NCBI RefSeq assembly: GCF_013409935.1
Contig: NZ_JACCCO010000002.1
Span: 496,001 to 560,000 of the forward strand
Length of the DNA stretch: 64,000 nucleotides
Direction: 5' to 3'
Source of the DNA: Streptosporangium sandarakinum
GTDB taxonomy: Bacteria > Actinomycetota > Actinomycetes > Streptosporangiales > Streptosporangiaceae
Part shown: piece by piece, positions 34,552 to 43,211 of the stretch
Layout: every line of letters begins with the position of its first letter
Position numbering within the stretch: position 1 is the first letter of the stretch
Program-made: the position numbers and the translations under genes
Notes under the pieces: generated by a model
Told to the model about the DNA's origin: nothing
The model's input: only the letters and a program-made list of their open reading frames with translations
The model's database searches: none

Positions 34552-35766
34552 TCATCCGGTCTCCCCCGCGGCCACCGGGGACCCGCGGCGCGACAGCAGC
34601 ACGTACGCCGCCACCGCCGCGAACGCCACCGCGCTGAAGGCGTAGATGAGCCGGAACTCCACGAACCGGATGATGAACGCCCCCACCGCCATCGACGCCA
34701 CGAACGGCAGGTCGATCAGCGCGTCCATCGCGGTCAGCGCCCGGCCCTGCAACCCGGCCTCGGTGCGGCGCTGCACGAGCGTGGTGGTCGCGACCATGAA
34801 CACCGGGATGGAGAAACCGACGAAGACGCCGCTCACGCAGACGCTCACCACGCTCGTCGGGATCACCAGCAGCAGGCCGAGCGCGCTGGAGGCGAAGCCG
34901 ACGGCCGCCGTGCGCTGCTCGCCGTACCTCCGGATGAGGGTCCCGGTGATCAGGCCGCCGACGATGGCGCCGCCGCCCTCGAACGCGGCGATCACCCCGA
35001 CGAACGCGGGCGGCCGGTCCAGGCCCTGGTCCACCGCGGCGAACATGGCGGAGTTGATGAGCCCCGCCGCGCCCAGCGCCAGGCCGAGCGCGACGACGCC
35101 CGCGCGCAGCTCCGCGTCGCGCAGGATGTGCCGGATGCCGGCGGTGAGGTCACGCGTCAGGCCGCCCGGCTCACGCTCGCGCTCGCCGGAGCGCGTCAGG
35201 TCGGGTGCGCGCCGCAGCGCCAGGAGCACCAGCACCGACACCAGGAAGGTGCCCGCGTCCAGCACCGCCACCGCGCTCAGGCCCATCGCGGTGAAGAGGG
35301 CGGCGCCCAGCAGCGGTCCGATGATCCGCAGCCCCTGGCTGAAGGAGCCGAACAGGCCGTTGGCGTCACCGAGCAGCTCGGAGGGGAGCATGGAGTGGAC
35401 CAGCCCGCCCCTGGCCGCGTTGAACACCTGGTTGGAGACGCCGTAGCCGAAGGTCACGACGAAGACGATCCACAGGTCACCCGGGTGCCGTACCAGCAGC
35501 AGCGACAGCACCAGCACGGCGGCGACCAGGTCGTTGACGATCATCGTCGCGCGCCGCGGGAACCTGTCCACCAGCAGCCCGGTGAGCGGGGCGATGAAGG
35601 ACGGCAGCGACAGCAGCACCAGGACGACGCCGGCCATCGAGTCCGACCCGGTCAGGTCCTTGACGAAGATGGCGAGGACGATCAGCAGGGCGCGGTCGCC
35701 GAACATGTTGACCGCCTGGCCGAAGAAGAGCAGGACGAACTGTCGGTCACGCAGGAGCCTGCGCAT
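34552..35766 (-). CDS. MFS transporter (exporter of the peptide island)
   Basis: 404 residues, about 12 transmembrane helices, of the MFS group of actinomycete efflux proteins similar to macrolide-type exporters. F-G-Q-A-V-N-M-F-G-D-R-A lies in helix 1 and L-L-V-D-R-F-P-R-R in the loop 2-3 position. The start overlaps the end of the M28-like gene by 20 nt, so it is translated from the same message and probably exports the island's product or acts as self-resistance. Confidence 0.85.
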   Translation of the reverse strand: MRRLLRDRQFVLLFFGQAVNMFGDRALLIVLAIFVKDLTGSDSMAGVVLVLLSLPSFIAPLTGLLVDRFPRRATMIVNDLVAAVLVLSLLLVRHPGDLWIVFVVTFGYGVSNQVFNAARGGLVHSMLPSELLGDANGLFGSFSQGLRIIGPLLGAALFTAMGLSAVAVLDAGTFLVSVLVLLALRRAPDLTRSGEREREPGGLTRDLTAGIRHILRDAELRAGVVALGLALGAAGLINSAMFAAVDQGLDRPPAFVGVIAAFEGGGAIVGGLITGTLIRRYGEQRTAAVGFASSALGLLLVIPTSVVSVCVSGVFVGFSIPVFMVATTTLVQRRTEAGLQGRALTAMDALIDLPFVASMAVGAFIIRFVEFRLIYAFSAVAFAAVAAYVLLSRRGSPVAAGETG

Positions 35767-37822
35767 CGGCGCCCCTTTCGGCGGTGGTCGTCTCCTCTGC
35801 CCAGCCCGCCTCGACGAGGACGGACAGGAACCCGTCGGCGAAGTCCGTCCCGACGGGCAGTTCGGCGGCGTACTCGGCGTACCGGGCCAGCTCCGCGCGG
35901 TCCCGCGTGCCGTCGACGCCGTGTGCCAGCGCCAGCATCAGCGCGTAGGCGCGGGAGCGGTCCGCGGCCAGCCGCCCGTCGATCCAGTCCCGCCCGGCCG
36001 GGCTCGCGGCCTCGGCCAGCCCGCGCAGGTTGAAGGGCCCCTCCCAGGTACGGCGCAGCGGCGGCCCCACGGGCTCCGGTGTGCCCGGCTCGGCTCCCGA
36101 CGCCCACGGCTCCGGCCTCACGCGACCCACCGGCACGGTTTCGGGCCTCGTGCGGCCAAGGCTCCCGGGCCCCGCCGGCGCGGGCTCCGACCGGGTGCCG
36201 GGCAGCAGTCCGGCGACGTGCGCGGACAGGCCCTCGACCCACCGGCGCGGCCCCGGGTCGCCCGGCCGGCCGCACAGCCGGTCCACCCCGTCGAGCGCGC
36301 CGAGCGCCACCGCCGTACGGTGCCGCAGCAGCCCGCGCGCCCGATCCGCCGCCAGGTCCGCCGGGGGCGCGCCGGGCCGGGGCAGGCACTCCAGCAGCCG
36401 CGCCGCGGCCCAGCGGGTCGCGATCCGCTCCAGCTCCCCCCGGTCCTCCTCACCGGCGGCGGCCAGCACCGCGGCGGTGGCGCAGGCGATCGTCGCGGTG
36501 CGCCGCAGCTCCTGGAAGTCCACCTTGTCGAGGGTGTCGGCGGAGCTGTGGTTGAACCGGTCCGGCCAGTGGCCGAGCGTGACCGTGGGGCAGCCGACCG
36601 ACCGGTCCACCAGCAGGCTGTGGTCGGAGGCGCCGACGAACGGCGTGGCCCGCCAGGCCCAGGTGTCGCAGGCCACGGCGCCCGAGTAGGAGCGGCCGGC
36701 CTGCGGGAGCGCGCCGACCACGTACTCGGCCAGCGCGTTGACGAAGCCGGGCAGGTGGTCGGGGCTGCGCTCGACGATGAGCGGGCCGCCGCACAGCCGC
36801 TGGTCCTGACCCGCCATGTCCACGTTCACCGCGGCCACCGGCGGGGCGGGCGCGACGTCGTGCAGGTAGGCGGCCATGCCGGTGAACTCCGGCCCCCACA
36901 CGAAGCGGACGGCCCGGCGGCCGCGCCGGACGCCCGCCAGGACGGCCGCCGCCCCGAGGAGGGCGGCGACCCCCGAGGCGTTGTCGTTGGCGCTGGGCCG
37001 GGGGTGGCACAGGTGCGCCGACAGCAGCACCTCCTCCGCCGCCGCGGGGTCGCCGGGCTCCCGGGGCTCCCCTGGCAGCAGCGCGGTGACCACGGGCATG
37101 GGCGCCGCGCCGTGCGTCCGTACCGTGACGCGCACGCGGTCGCGTCCCGCCAGGTCGGCGAGCTGCCCGGGGGTGAGGCTGAAGGCGAGGAGGGGACCGC
37201 CCGCGCGCAGCTCGATCCGGCCGGTCCTGCCGGGGCCGGAGACGCGGTCGGTCGCCAGGCCGAGCGCGCCGTACCGGGCGGCGAGGTCCAGCGCCGCGGG
37301 CAGCGGCAGGTCCGGGTCGTCGTGTACGGCGATGGCGCCGCGCAGCCGTTCCGGGTCGTCGTGCGCCGTGCCGGCCCCCCGCGCGGGCCCCGGCGCCCCG
37401 CGCGTGGATTCCAGCGGCACCCCGCGCGTGGTCCCCGGTCCCGCGCCGAGCCGGACGACGGGCGCCTCGACCCCGTCGGGACCGGTGGGCGCCGAGTACG
37501 CCGCGAGCGTGAACGGCCGGTCCGGGTAGGCGGCCACGCCGGCCAGCTCGGCGTGGACGGGCGTCCACGAGGAGGGGGCGCGGAAGGTCCACCAGTGCCG
37601 GCCGCCGTCGGCGGGGAACTCCAGCAGCCGCACGTCGGAGAGGCCCGCCCGCTCCGCGCGTTCGGCGACGTACGCGGCGGCCGCCATGATCCCGTCGGAC
37701 GCCTGGTAGCGGTCGAACCGGCACAGCTCGGCGACGTCCCGCTCGGCCGCCCCGACGTCGAACCGGGCATGCGCCAGCCCGGTGGCCCCGCCGACGTCCC
37801 CCGCCGCGCCGGGCCCCGTCAT
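35747..37822 (-). CDS. M28-type aminopeptidase-like protein (DUF4910-like)
   Basis: 691 residues. The middle has the zinc-site motif S-A-H-L-C-H-P-R-P-S-A-N-D-N-A-S-G-V-A-A-L of DUF4910/aminopeptidase-like proteins near residue 305, followed by a G-P-E-F-T-G segment, S-D-H-S-L-L near 430 and F-N-H-S-S-A-D-T near 458. The C-terminal 230 residues are helical with a low-complexity Pro/Arg/Glu linker. It could trim a precursor or process an intermediate. It overlaps the upstream gene by 4 nt and the MFS gene downstream by 20 nt. Confidence 0.75.
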   Translation of the reverse strand: MTGPGAAGDVGGATGLAHARFDVGAAERDVAELCRFDRYQASDGIMAAAAYVAERAERAGLSDVRLLEFPADGGRHWWTFRAPSSWTPVHAELAGVAAYPDRPFTLAAYSAPTGPDGVEAPVVRLGAGPGTTRGVPLESTRGAPGPARGAGTAHDDPERLRGAIAVHDDPDLPLPAALDLAARYGALGLATDRVSGPGRTGRIELRAGGPLLAFSLTPGQLADLAGRDRVRVTVRTHGAAPMPVVTALLPGEPREPGDPAAAEEVLLSAHLCHPRPSANDNASGVAALLGAAAVLAGVRRGRRAVRFVWGPEFTGMAAYLHDVAPAPPVAAVNVDMAGQDQRLCGGPLIVERSPDHLPGFVNALAEYVVGALPQAGRSYSGAVACDTWAWRATPFVGASDHSLLVDRSVGCPTVTLGHWPDRFNHSSADTLDKVDFQELRRTATIACATAAVLAAAGEEDRGELERIATRWAAARLLECLPRPGAPPADLAADRARGLLRHRTAVALGALDGVDRLCGRPGDPGPRRWVEGLSAHVAGLLPGTRSEPAPAGPGSLGRTRPETVPVGRVRPEPWASGAEPGTPEPVGPPLRRTWEGPFNLRGLAEAASPAGRDWIDGRLAADRSRAYALMLALAHGVDGTRDRAELARYAEYAAELPVGTDFADGFLSVLVEAGWAEETTTAERGADAQAPA

Positions 37823-39606
37823 CCGGCCCTCCCGCCGGCCACCGCCTCGCGCAGCGCCCGCCTGCGCGCGGCCGACAGCGGCACGCTGATCCTCGTCAGC
37901 GCGGGGCCGCCGGCGCGGTGGCGCAGCGGCCTGCCGAGAACACCCGGCGGGGCGTCGCCCTCGACCGTCACCCACGGCAGCGCGGGGTGCCCGGGGTCGG
38001 CCTCCCGGCCCAGGCCGCGCAGGGCCGCGACGAGCTCCGGCTTGGCCTCCGCGACGGCCGCGCGCAGCGGGCCGAGGACGTCGCCCTCCTCCAGCAGCCC
38101 CAGCGCGACCTCCAGCGACAGCGGTGACACGGCCAGCGGCGGGGCCACCGCGCGCAGGGCGTCCGCGGCGCCGGCGGAGGCGACGGCGAACCCGGCGCGC
38201 AGGCCGCCGCAGCAGTATCCCTTGGAAACGCTGCGCAGCACGACGAGGCCGCGGGCCCGCGCCGTGAGCGGCACCGCGCTCACCCCCGGGCCCGCGTAGG
38301 CCGCGCACGCCTCGTCGATCACCAGCAGGCCGCCGGCCCCGCTCACCGCCTCGGCCAGTTCCAGGACGCGGCCGGGCGGCAGCAGGTCACCGCGCACCCC
38401 GGGCCGCTCGACGAGCACCATCGAGGGCCGGAGCCGGGCCACCAGCTCCGGGGCCGCGACGTCCGCCGGGTCGAACACGTGGAGGGCCGCGCCCCGCCGC
38501 GCCGCCCACGCCGGCAGGTCGGGATGGGCGTACGGCGTGCACAGCAGCGCCCTGCCCGGCGCGGCGAGCGCGCTCAGCGCGTTGAGCAGCCCGGTCGTCC
38601 CGGCACCGGTCACGACCCGGTCGGCGGGCAGGTCCGCGCCGAAGTGCCGGCCGAGCACCGGCGCCGCGCGGGCGCCGCCGTACGGATCTTCCAGCGCGTA
38701 GCGCCGCGCGGTCTCGGCGAGCCCGCCCGGTTCCCCGGCCGCCCGCGCCCAGGCCCGGTCGACGGCCTCGCGCACGTACTCCACCTCGTCGGGCGCCCAG
38801 CGCAGGTCCACCTCCCCGGCGGACGGCTCCGAGCGCGCGTGGTCGAGCACCGCGGGCTCGGGGCGCGCGGGTGCCACGGCGACGAACTGGACGTACCGGG
38901 TGCCGGGCCGCACCGGGGAGCCGGCGGTGAAGTCCGCGTCGGCGCGCACGATGTCGAAGCCGGTCTCGCGGAGCAGGGCGGCCACCTCGTTCGGCTGGTA
39001 GAGCCGCACGTCGTCGCGGAGCACGGTGACCGTTTCGCGGCGGGTGACGCGCAGCTCGCCGCGGCTGCGCCCGCTCACCGGGTCGTAGGAGCGCAGGAAG
39101 TCGAAGATCTCCCCCTCGGCCTCGAACCGCGCGGTCGGCTCGTAACGGCTCAGGATGGCCGAGACGTTGGAGTGGTCCAGGATCAGCACGCCCCCGGCCA
39201 CGAGGCGCTCGCGCACCCGGGCCAGCAGCGCGCGCTGCTCGGCGTCGGCGCCCCAGCCGAACGCCTGCACGCAGATCACCGCGTCCGCCTCGGGGAGGTC
39301 GGGGGCGGCCAGCAGGTCGGCGTGGCGGAGCCCGAGGCGGACGCCCGCCCGGCCGGCCGCCTCGGCGGCCCGGTCGAGCGCCCACGCGCAGACGTCGACG
39401 CCGACCACCTCGAAGCCGTGCCGGGCCAGGGGGACCGCGTGCCGTCCGACGCCGCAGCCCAGGTCGAGCACCCGCCGCCCCGGGGCGTGCTCACGGAGGG
39501 TCTCGGCCAGGTAGGCGACCTCGCCCGCCGTACGCTCGGCGGTGTACTCGTGGCGGGCGAAGCTCCAGTAGTCGGCGGTGAAGTAGTCGGCGTACCAGCC
39601 CGTCAC
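37819..39606 (-). CDS. SAM methyltransferase fused to a class I/II PLP aminotransferase
   Basis: 595 residues. Residues 1-250 form a class I methyltransferase (V-L-D-L-G-C-G-V-G-R-H near 46-56, then V-V-G-V-D-V and a V-I-C-V-Q-A-F motif). Residues 255-590 form a fold-type I PLP enzyme like HisC/CobC: T-G-A-G-T-T-G-L-L-N, L-V-I-D-E-A-C-A-A-Y-A-G-P-G and the PLP lysine in S-V-S-K-G-Y-C-C-G-G-L-R. The fusion joins C- or N-methylation with transamination or decarboxylation of the same substrate. GTG start. 58 nt after the thiS-ttcA-type fusion. Confidence 0.8.
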   Translation of the reverse strand: MTGWYADYFTADYWSFARHEYTAERTAGEVAYLAETLREHAPGRRVLDLGCGVGRHAVPLARHGFEVVGVDVCAWALDRAAEAAGRAGVRLGLRHADLLAAPDLPEADAVICVQAFGWGADAEQRALLARVRERLVAGGVLILDHSNVSAILSRYEPTARFEAEGEIFDFLRSYDPVSGRSRGELRVTRRETVTVLRDDVRLYQPNEVAALLRETGFDIVRADADFTAGSPVRPGTRYVQFVAVAPARPEPAVLDHARSEPSAGEVDLRWAPDEVEYVREAVDRAWARAAGEPGGLAETARRYALEDPYGGARAAPVLGRHFGADLPADRVVTGAGTTGLLNALSALAAPGRALLCTPYAHPDLPAWAARRGAALHVFDPADVAAPELVARLRPSMVLVERPGVRGDLLPPGRVLELAEAVSGAGGLLVIDEACAAYAGPGVSAVPLTARARGLVVLRSVSKGYCCGGLRAGFAVASAGAADALRAVAPPLAVSPLSLEVALGLLEEGDVLGPLRAAVAEAKPELVAALRGLGREADPGHPALPWVTVEGDAPPGVLGRPLRHRAGGPALTRISVPLSAARRRALREAVAGGRAG

Positions 39607-39684
39607 GCGGACCGGCCCGTCACGCGGACTCCCGGCGCGTGAACCCCCGGTGTGAAGAAGTCCGTCACGCGAACTCCCGGCGCG
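39601..39684. repeat. Decayed tandem duplication of the thiS-ttcA 3' end
   Basis: A 22-nt block at 39663-39684 (the last codons of the upstream gene) recurs with one mismatch at 39618-39639, 45 bp away, and an 11-nt part recurs at 39601-39611 across the start of the next gene. Both longer copies are followed by GAAGAAGTC. The short intergenic gap thus arose by local duplication. Confidence 0.7.
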
Positions 39685-40873
39685 CGAAGAAGTCGCACAC
39701 GTCGCACAGGCCGGCCGGGTTGCCCGGAACGCCCTCCTGCATGACGTACACGCCCTCGCACACCCGGCACTTGTCCTCCACCAGCGGGAACATGTACCGC
39801 TGCATGTTCCCGAATGCCTCGAACAGGTAATAGTCGATGCCCGGCCACAGGTCGTAGAGGTGGTCGGCCATCGCGTAGGCCATCGACCTCTCCTGCGGCC
39901 CGGTGGTGAACCGGCCCGGCGTGCCCTGGCGGTTCAGCTCCGGCGCCACGAGCTCCAGGTAGAGGGTGAGCTCCTTCTTGGGGATCCGGTAGAGCGGGAA
40001 GATGTAGCGCATCCCGCCGATCTCCCGGACCGGGATGCCGCCCATCCGGTAGCCGCTCGTCATCCAGGTGACCATGCTGGCGACCAGGTCGTCGGCGTTG
40101 AACCCGAAGGCGACGGTGCCCGCGCCGATCCGCTGGGCGTGGTCCTCCAGCATGCGGCGGAGCACCTGGTGGCCGACGACCATGGTCAGGTGGCTCGTGT
40201 CGCCCGCGACCACGCTGTTCATCGCCTCGACGAACGGCCTGCGCAGCTTGAAGACCCGCTCGATGTCGGTGGCGTCCACGATGACCTGGTCGATGCCGAG
40301 CCCCTCGGCCGAGGCGCGGGCCGCGGCGAACGTGGCGGGCTCCTCCCAGTCGGGCAGCCCGGTGATGGTCACGGAGGTCATCGTGAAGGCGGGCAGCCGG
40401 TGCCGGGTGCGTTCCAGCAGTTTGAGGAAGGCCACGCTGTCCCGGCCGCCGGACAGCCCGATCACCACGGAGTCGCCCTGCCGCAGCACCTCGCCGCGCA
40501 GCACGCTCTGGACGAAGGTCTCCTCCACGTAGCGGACGAACCCCTCGGCGTCGAACTGCTCGACGCGCTGCTCCAGGCGGCCCAGGGTGTCGAACAGGAC
40601 CGACTTGACGTAGACCGGGTCGGGCGTGCCGTAGACCGTGCGGGCGGGCCTGCGGGTGACGTCGAGGTCGTAGTGGCGCACCTGGCGGACCTCGATGAGG
40701 TCGTCCTCCCCGACGATCGTCGTCTGCTCGGGGACGATCTGCCCGTTGCGGGTCGTCAGGACGGCGTTGATCGGGATGCCGTGCGCGGCGAGGACCGCCG
40801 TCAACGGCTGGCCGGGGGCGGCCGCGAGATTTTCGGACCCACCGACTTTGTTGTGGAAGACGACGTGAACCAC
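39665..40873 (-). CDS. ThiS/MoaD-like domain fused to TtcA/TilS-type PP-loop sulfurtransferase
   Basis: 402 residues. Residues 1-70 form a ubiquitin-like ThiS/MoaD fold (P-I-N-A-V-L-T-T-R-N-G-Q-I-V-P, G-E-D-D-L-I-E-V-R-Q-V) but without a C-terminal Gly-Gly. Residues 100-360 form the PP-loop ATPase (V-V-I-G-L-S-G-G-R-D-S near 141). The C-terminus carries two C-x-x-C pairs (C-R-V-C near 374 and C-D-V-C near 392), as in TtuA/TtcA zinc knuckles. Known relatives thiolate tRNA; here the context suggests adenylation and sulfur transfer onto a small molecule or peptide. GTG 40873 has GGGAGAAAG upstream. Confidence 0.78.
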   Translation of the reverse strand: MVHVVFHNKVGGSENLAAAPGQPLTAVLAAHGIPINAVLTTRNGQIVPEQTTIVGEDDLIEVRQVRHYDLDVTRRPARTVYGTPDPVYVKSVLFDTLGRLEQRVEQFDAEGFVRYVEETFVQSVLRGEVLRQGDSVVIGLSGGRDSVAFLKLLERTRHRLPAFTMTSVTITGLPDWEEPATFAAARASAEGLGIDQVIVDATDIERVFKLRRPFVEAMNSVVAGDTSHLTMVVGHQVLRRMLEDHAQRIGAGTVAFGFNADDLVASMVTWMTSGYRMGGIPVREIGGMRYIFPLYRIPKKELTLYLELVAPELNRQGTPGRFTTGPQERSMAYAMADHLYDLWPGIDYYLFEAFGNMQRYMFPLVEDKCRVCEGVYVMQEGVPGNPAGLCDVCDFFARREFA

Positions 40874-40910
40874 GGCTTTCTCCCTCGCTACGGAGAGCAG
40901 TATCCGCTTA

Positions 40911-40940
40911 GTATTGCGCCATATACGACATTGTCGTCAA
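40911..40940 (-). promoter_or_regulatory. Divergent promoter region of the peptide island with palindrome
   Basis: On the minus strand TTGACG (40935-40940) and AATACT about 19 bp later form a possible promoter for the thiS-ttcA operon. The palindrome ACGACA-T-TGTCGT (40925-40937) overlaps its -35/spacer and is a candidate operator serving also the divergent acyltransferase genes. Confidence 0.45.
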
Positions 40941-40988
40941 GCGTCTTGTCTCCCCCGATCCGCGCCGGTTTCTGAGGCTAGGTGTGCC

Positions 40989-41996
40989 ATGAGTGCGTCC
41001 TTAACCGTCGAGATCAGCACGTCCATAGAGACCGTTGACACCGCCGAATGGGATGAGGTTGTATCGAGGTCGGGAGCGCCGGTTTTCTACCGGTCCCGCT
41101 ATTTGCGCGCCTACGAGCGGTTTCCCCTTATCGCGATCGAGGCGTTTTTCTATTTCGTCGTGCGCGCCGGCGGACGTGCCGTCACGGTGCTTCCGGTCAC
41201 GCTGTTGCGCGGGCTCGACCCGCTCGGCCAGCTCCGCGTCCGCTACCCGCTGTCGGGAGACGAGACCGGCCTGCTCAGCCACGTGTGGCACTGCTACGAC
41301 GCCTGGGTGCCCGGGGAGCCGAACCTGGGGGCGGTCACCGGGGCCATGCGGGAGCTGGCCGGCGAGCGGGGGGCGGCCTGGTACGGCTTCGTCAACGTGC
41401 CGCGCGGGTCGGCGCTGGGCGACGGCCTGGCCTCCCTGGGCTTCCCGGCCCGGCACATCGAGGACCGGTTCCGCGTCGACCTGCGCCCCTTCGGCGACGT
41501 GGCCGACTACGTCGCGAGCGCCAACCCCCGGGGGCGGGCCAACATGCGGCGCAACGGCCGCCGGGCCGGCGACGCCGGGGCGCGGGGCGTGTCCATCCCC
41601 CTGGAGGAGGCGGACCTCGCCGAGATCGGCGAGCTGTGCGAGCGCACCGCCGCCCGGCACGGCACCGGGTCCTTCTACCCGCAGGAGGTCTTCGCCGGGT
41701 TCCTCACCGAGCTCGGCGACGCCGCGCACGTCATCGAGGTCCGTGAGCGCGGACGGCTGGTCGGCGCGGCCGTCTGCCTGCGCGACGAGAGCCGCTTCCA
41801 CGCCTGGGCCTGCGGGGTGGACTACGAGGTCGGCGGCAACTACAGCCCCTACCCGCTGCTCTACCCCCTCTCGGTCGGGCAGGCGCTGCGCGAGGGGCTG
41901 ACGACCCTGGAGGGCGGCCGGGGCAACCACGTGTTCAAGCTCAGACACGGCCTGACCCCGCTCCCCCTCGACGCCTGCCTGCTCCCCGTCCGATGA
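40989..41996 (+). CDS. FemAB/GNAT-type acyltransferase 1
   Basis: 335 residues with a tandem-GNAT layout like peptidogalycan biosynthesis (FemAB-like) proteins. N-terminal half: W-D-E-V-V-S-R-S-G-A-P-V-F-Y-R-S-R-Y-L. C-terminal GNAT: H-V-I-E-V-R-E-R-G-R-L-V-G-A-A-V-C-L near 242 and F-H-A-W-A-C-G-V-D-Y near 266. FemX-type enzymes move amino acids from aminoacyl-tRNA to peptides or wall precursors. No membrane segment. Coupled by ATGA overlap to the next gene; N-terminal start by homology and AGGTG. Confidence 0.7.
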   Translation: MSASLTVEISTSIETVDTAEWDEVVSRSGAPVFYRSRYLRAYERFPLIAIEAFFYFVVRAGGRAVTVLPVTLLRGLDPLGQLRVRYPLSGDETGLLSHVWHCYDAWVPGEPNLGAVTGAMRELAGERGAAWYGFVNVPRGSALGDGLASLGFPARHIEDRFRVDLRPFGDVADYVASANPRGRANMRRNGRRAGDAGARGVSIPLEEADLAEIGELCERTAARHGTGSFYPQEVFAGFLTELGDAAHVIEVRERGRLVGAAVCLRDESRFHAWACGVDYEVGGNYSPYPLLYPLSVGQALREGLTTLEGGRGNHVFKLRHGLTPLPLDACLLPVR

Positions 41997-43132
41997 GCCC
42001 GGCGCGCGTCTTCGAGGCGGTGCCCGGCCGCCCGCCGGAGTGGCCCGCCCTGGCGGCGGACGGGCCGATGTTCGCCACCGAACGATGGCTCGCGGCGATG
42101 CGCGGCCGGGTGCCCGGCGCCGCGTACACCTTCGTGCTGCGCGAGACGGGCGCGGCCGTGCTCGCCCTCTACGGCACGGTGGTGACCGGCGTGGACCGCC
42201 CCGGCCGCGGTGAGGTCTTCGACCTGCCGTACGTCCTGGTCGGCGACCCGGCCGAGCTGCCGCTCAGCGCCGCCGCGCGGGCGGCGCGGGCCGCGGGTCC
42301 CCCTCCGCGCACGCCCCCTCGGGAGGACTGGTTCCCGCACCTGGTGGTGATGCTGCCGGGCTACGAGTGCCATCCGCTCGGGCCGCTGGCCCGCGACCGC
42401 GAGGCTCTGGACGCCCTGGTCGGGGCGATCACGGACTGGGCCCGGGAACGCGGGCTGCGCGCCGTCGCCTTCCTCTACCCCCCGCCCGGCACCGCGCCGC
42501 TCGGGCGGGTCCTGGCCGCCCGGGGGTTCACCGGGGTCCCCCTGGCGTACTCCTGCGAGCTGCGGCTGCCCGGCGGCGGGTTCGAGGACTACCTGGCGGC
42601 CCTGCCCCGCAAGCGGCGCGGCGAGGCCCGCCGCGAGCTGCGCCTGCTCCACGAGGCGGGGGTGGAGGTGCGCGCGGAACGGGTGTCGGAGCCCGGCGCG
42701 GACGTCGTGGAGCTCAAGTGCGGCCACTCGGCGAAGTACAACGGCCGCCCGCCGGACCGGGCGAAGACGGCCGGGCGGCTCCGGGACCTGTGCGCGGGCG
42801 GGGCGCTGCTGCTGCGCGCCGAGCGAGCCGGGGACCTGCTCGGCTACGGCCTGTTCGTCGAGCACGCGGGCGTCTGGTACTGCGTGAGCACCGGTATGGA
42901 CTACTCCTCCGCCGCAGCCCGGCACACCTACTTCGCGACGGTCTTCTACGAGCCCGCGCGGCTCGCCTACCCGGCGGGTGTACGGCGTCTGCACTACGGC
43001 CAGGGGAGCTGGCGGGCGAAGACGGCGCGGGGGTGCGAGGCGGTGGAGCTGCCGGGGTGGGTGCTGCCGCTGGATCCGGCGCTGGAGCCCGCCGTGACGT
43101 GGAGCGCCCGCACGACGGCCCTGTCCCCGTGA
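41993..43132 (+). CDS. FemAB/GNAT-type acyltransferase 2
   Basis: 379 residues, a distant relative of the preceding protein with the same two-half plan. C-terminal GNAT strands are L-L-R-A-E-R-A-G-D-L-L-G-Y-G-L-F near 283 and W-Y-C-V-S-T-G-M-D-Y near 303; a basic R-K-R-R-G-E-A-R-R-E-L-R-L helix near 205 could touch RNA. Such a pair could add one or two residues or acyl groups to the peptides encoded nearby. Convergent with the NDK-like gene. Confidence 0.65.
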   Translation: MSPARVFEAVPGRPPEWPALAADGPMFATERWLAAMRGRVPGAAYTFVLRETGAAVLALYGTVVTGVDRPGRGEVFDLPYVLVGDPAELPLSAAARAARAAGPPPRTPPREDWFPHLVVMLPGYECHPLGPLARDREALDALVGAITDWARERGLRAVAFLYPPPGTAPLGRVLAARGFTGVPLAYSCELRLPGGGFEDYLAALPRKRRGEARRELRLLHEAGVEVRAERVSEPGADVVELKCGHSAKYNGRPPDRAKTAGRLRDLCAGGALLLRAERAGDLLGYGLFVEHAGVWYCVSTGMDYSSAAARHTYFATVFYEPARLAYPAGVRRLHYGQGSWRAKTARGCEAVELPGWVLPLDPALEPAVTWSARTTALSP

Positions 43133-43211
43133 GTCCCCGCGAGTCCCTGTGAGTCCCTGTGAGTCCTCGGGTCTCCCGGGCGTACGGCGGGCCGGCCGTA
43201 CGGGGTGGGAG

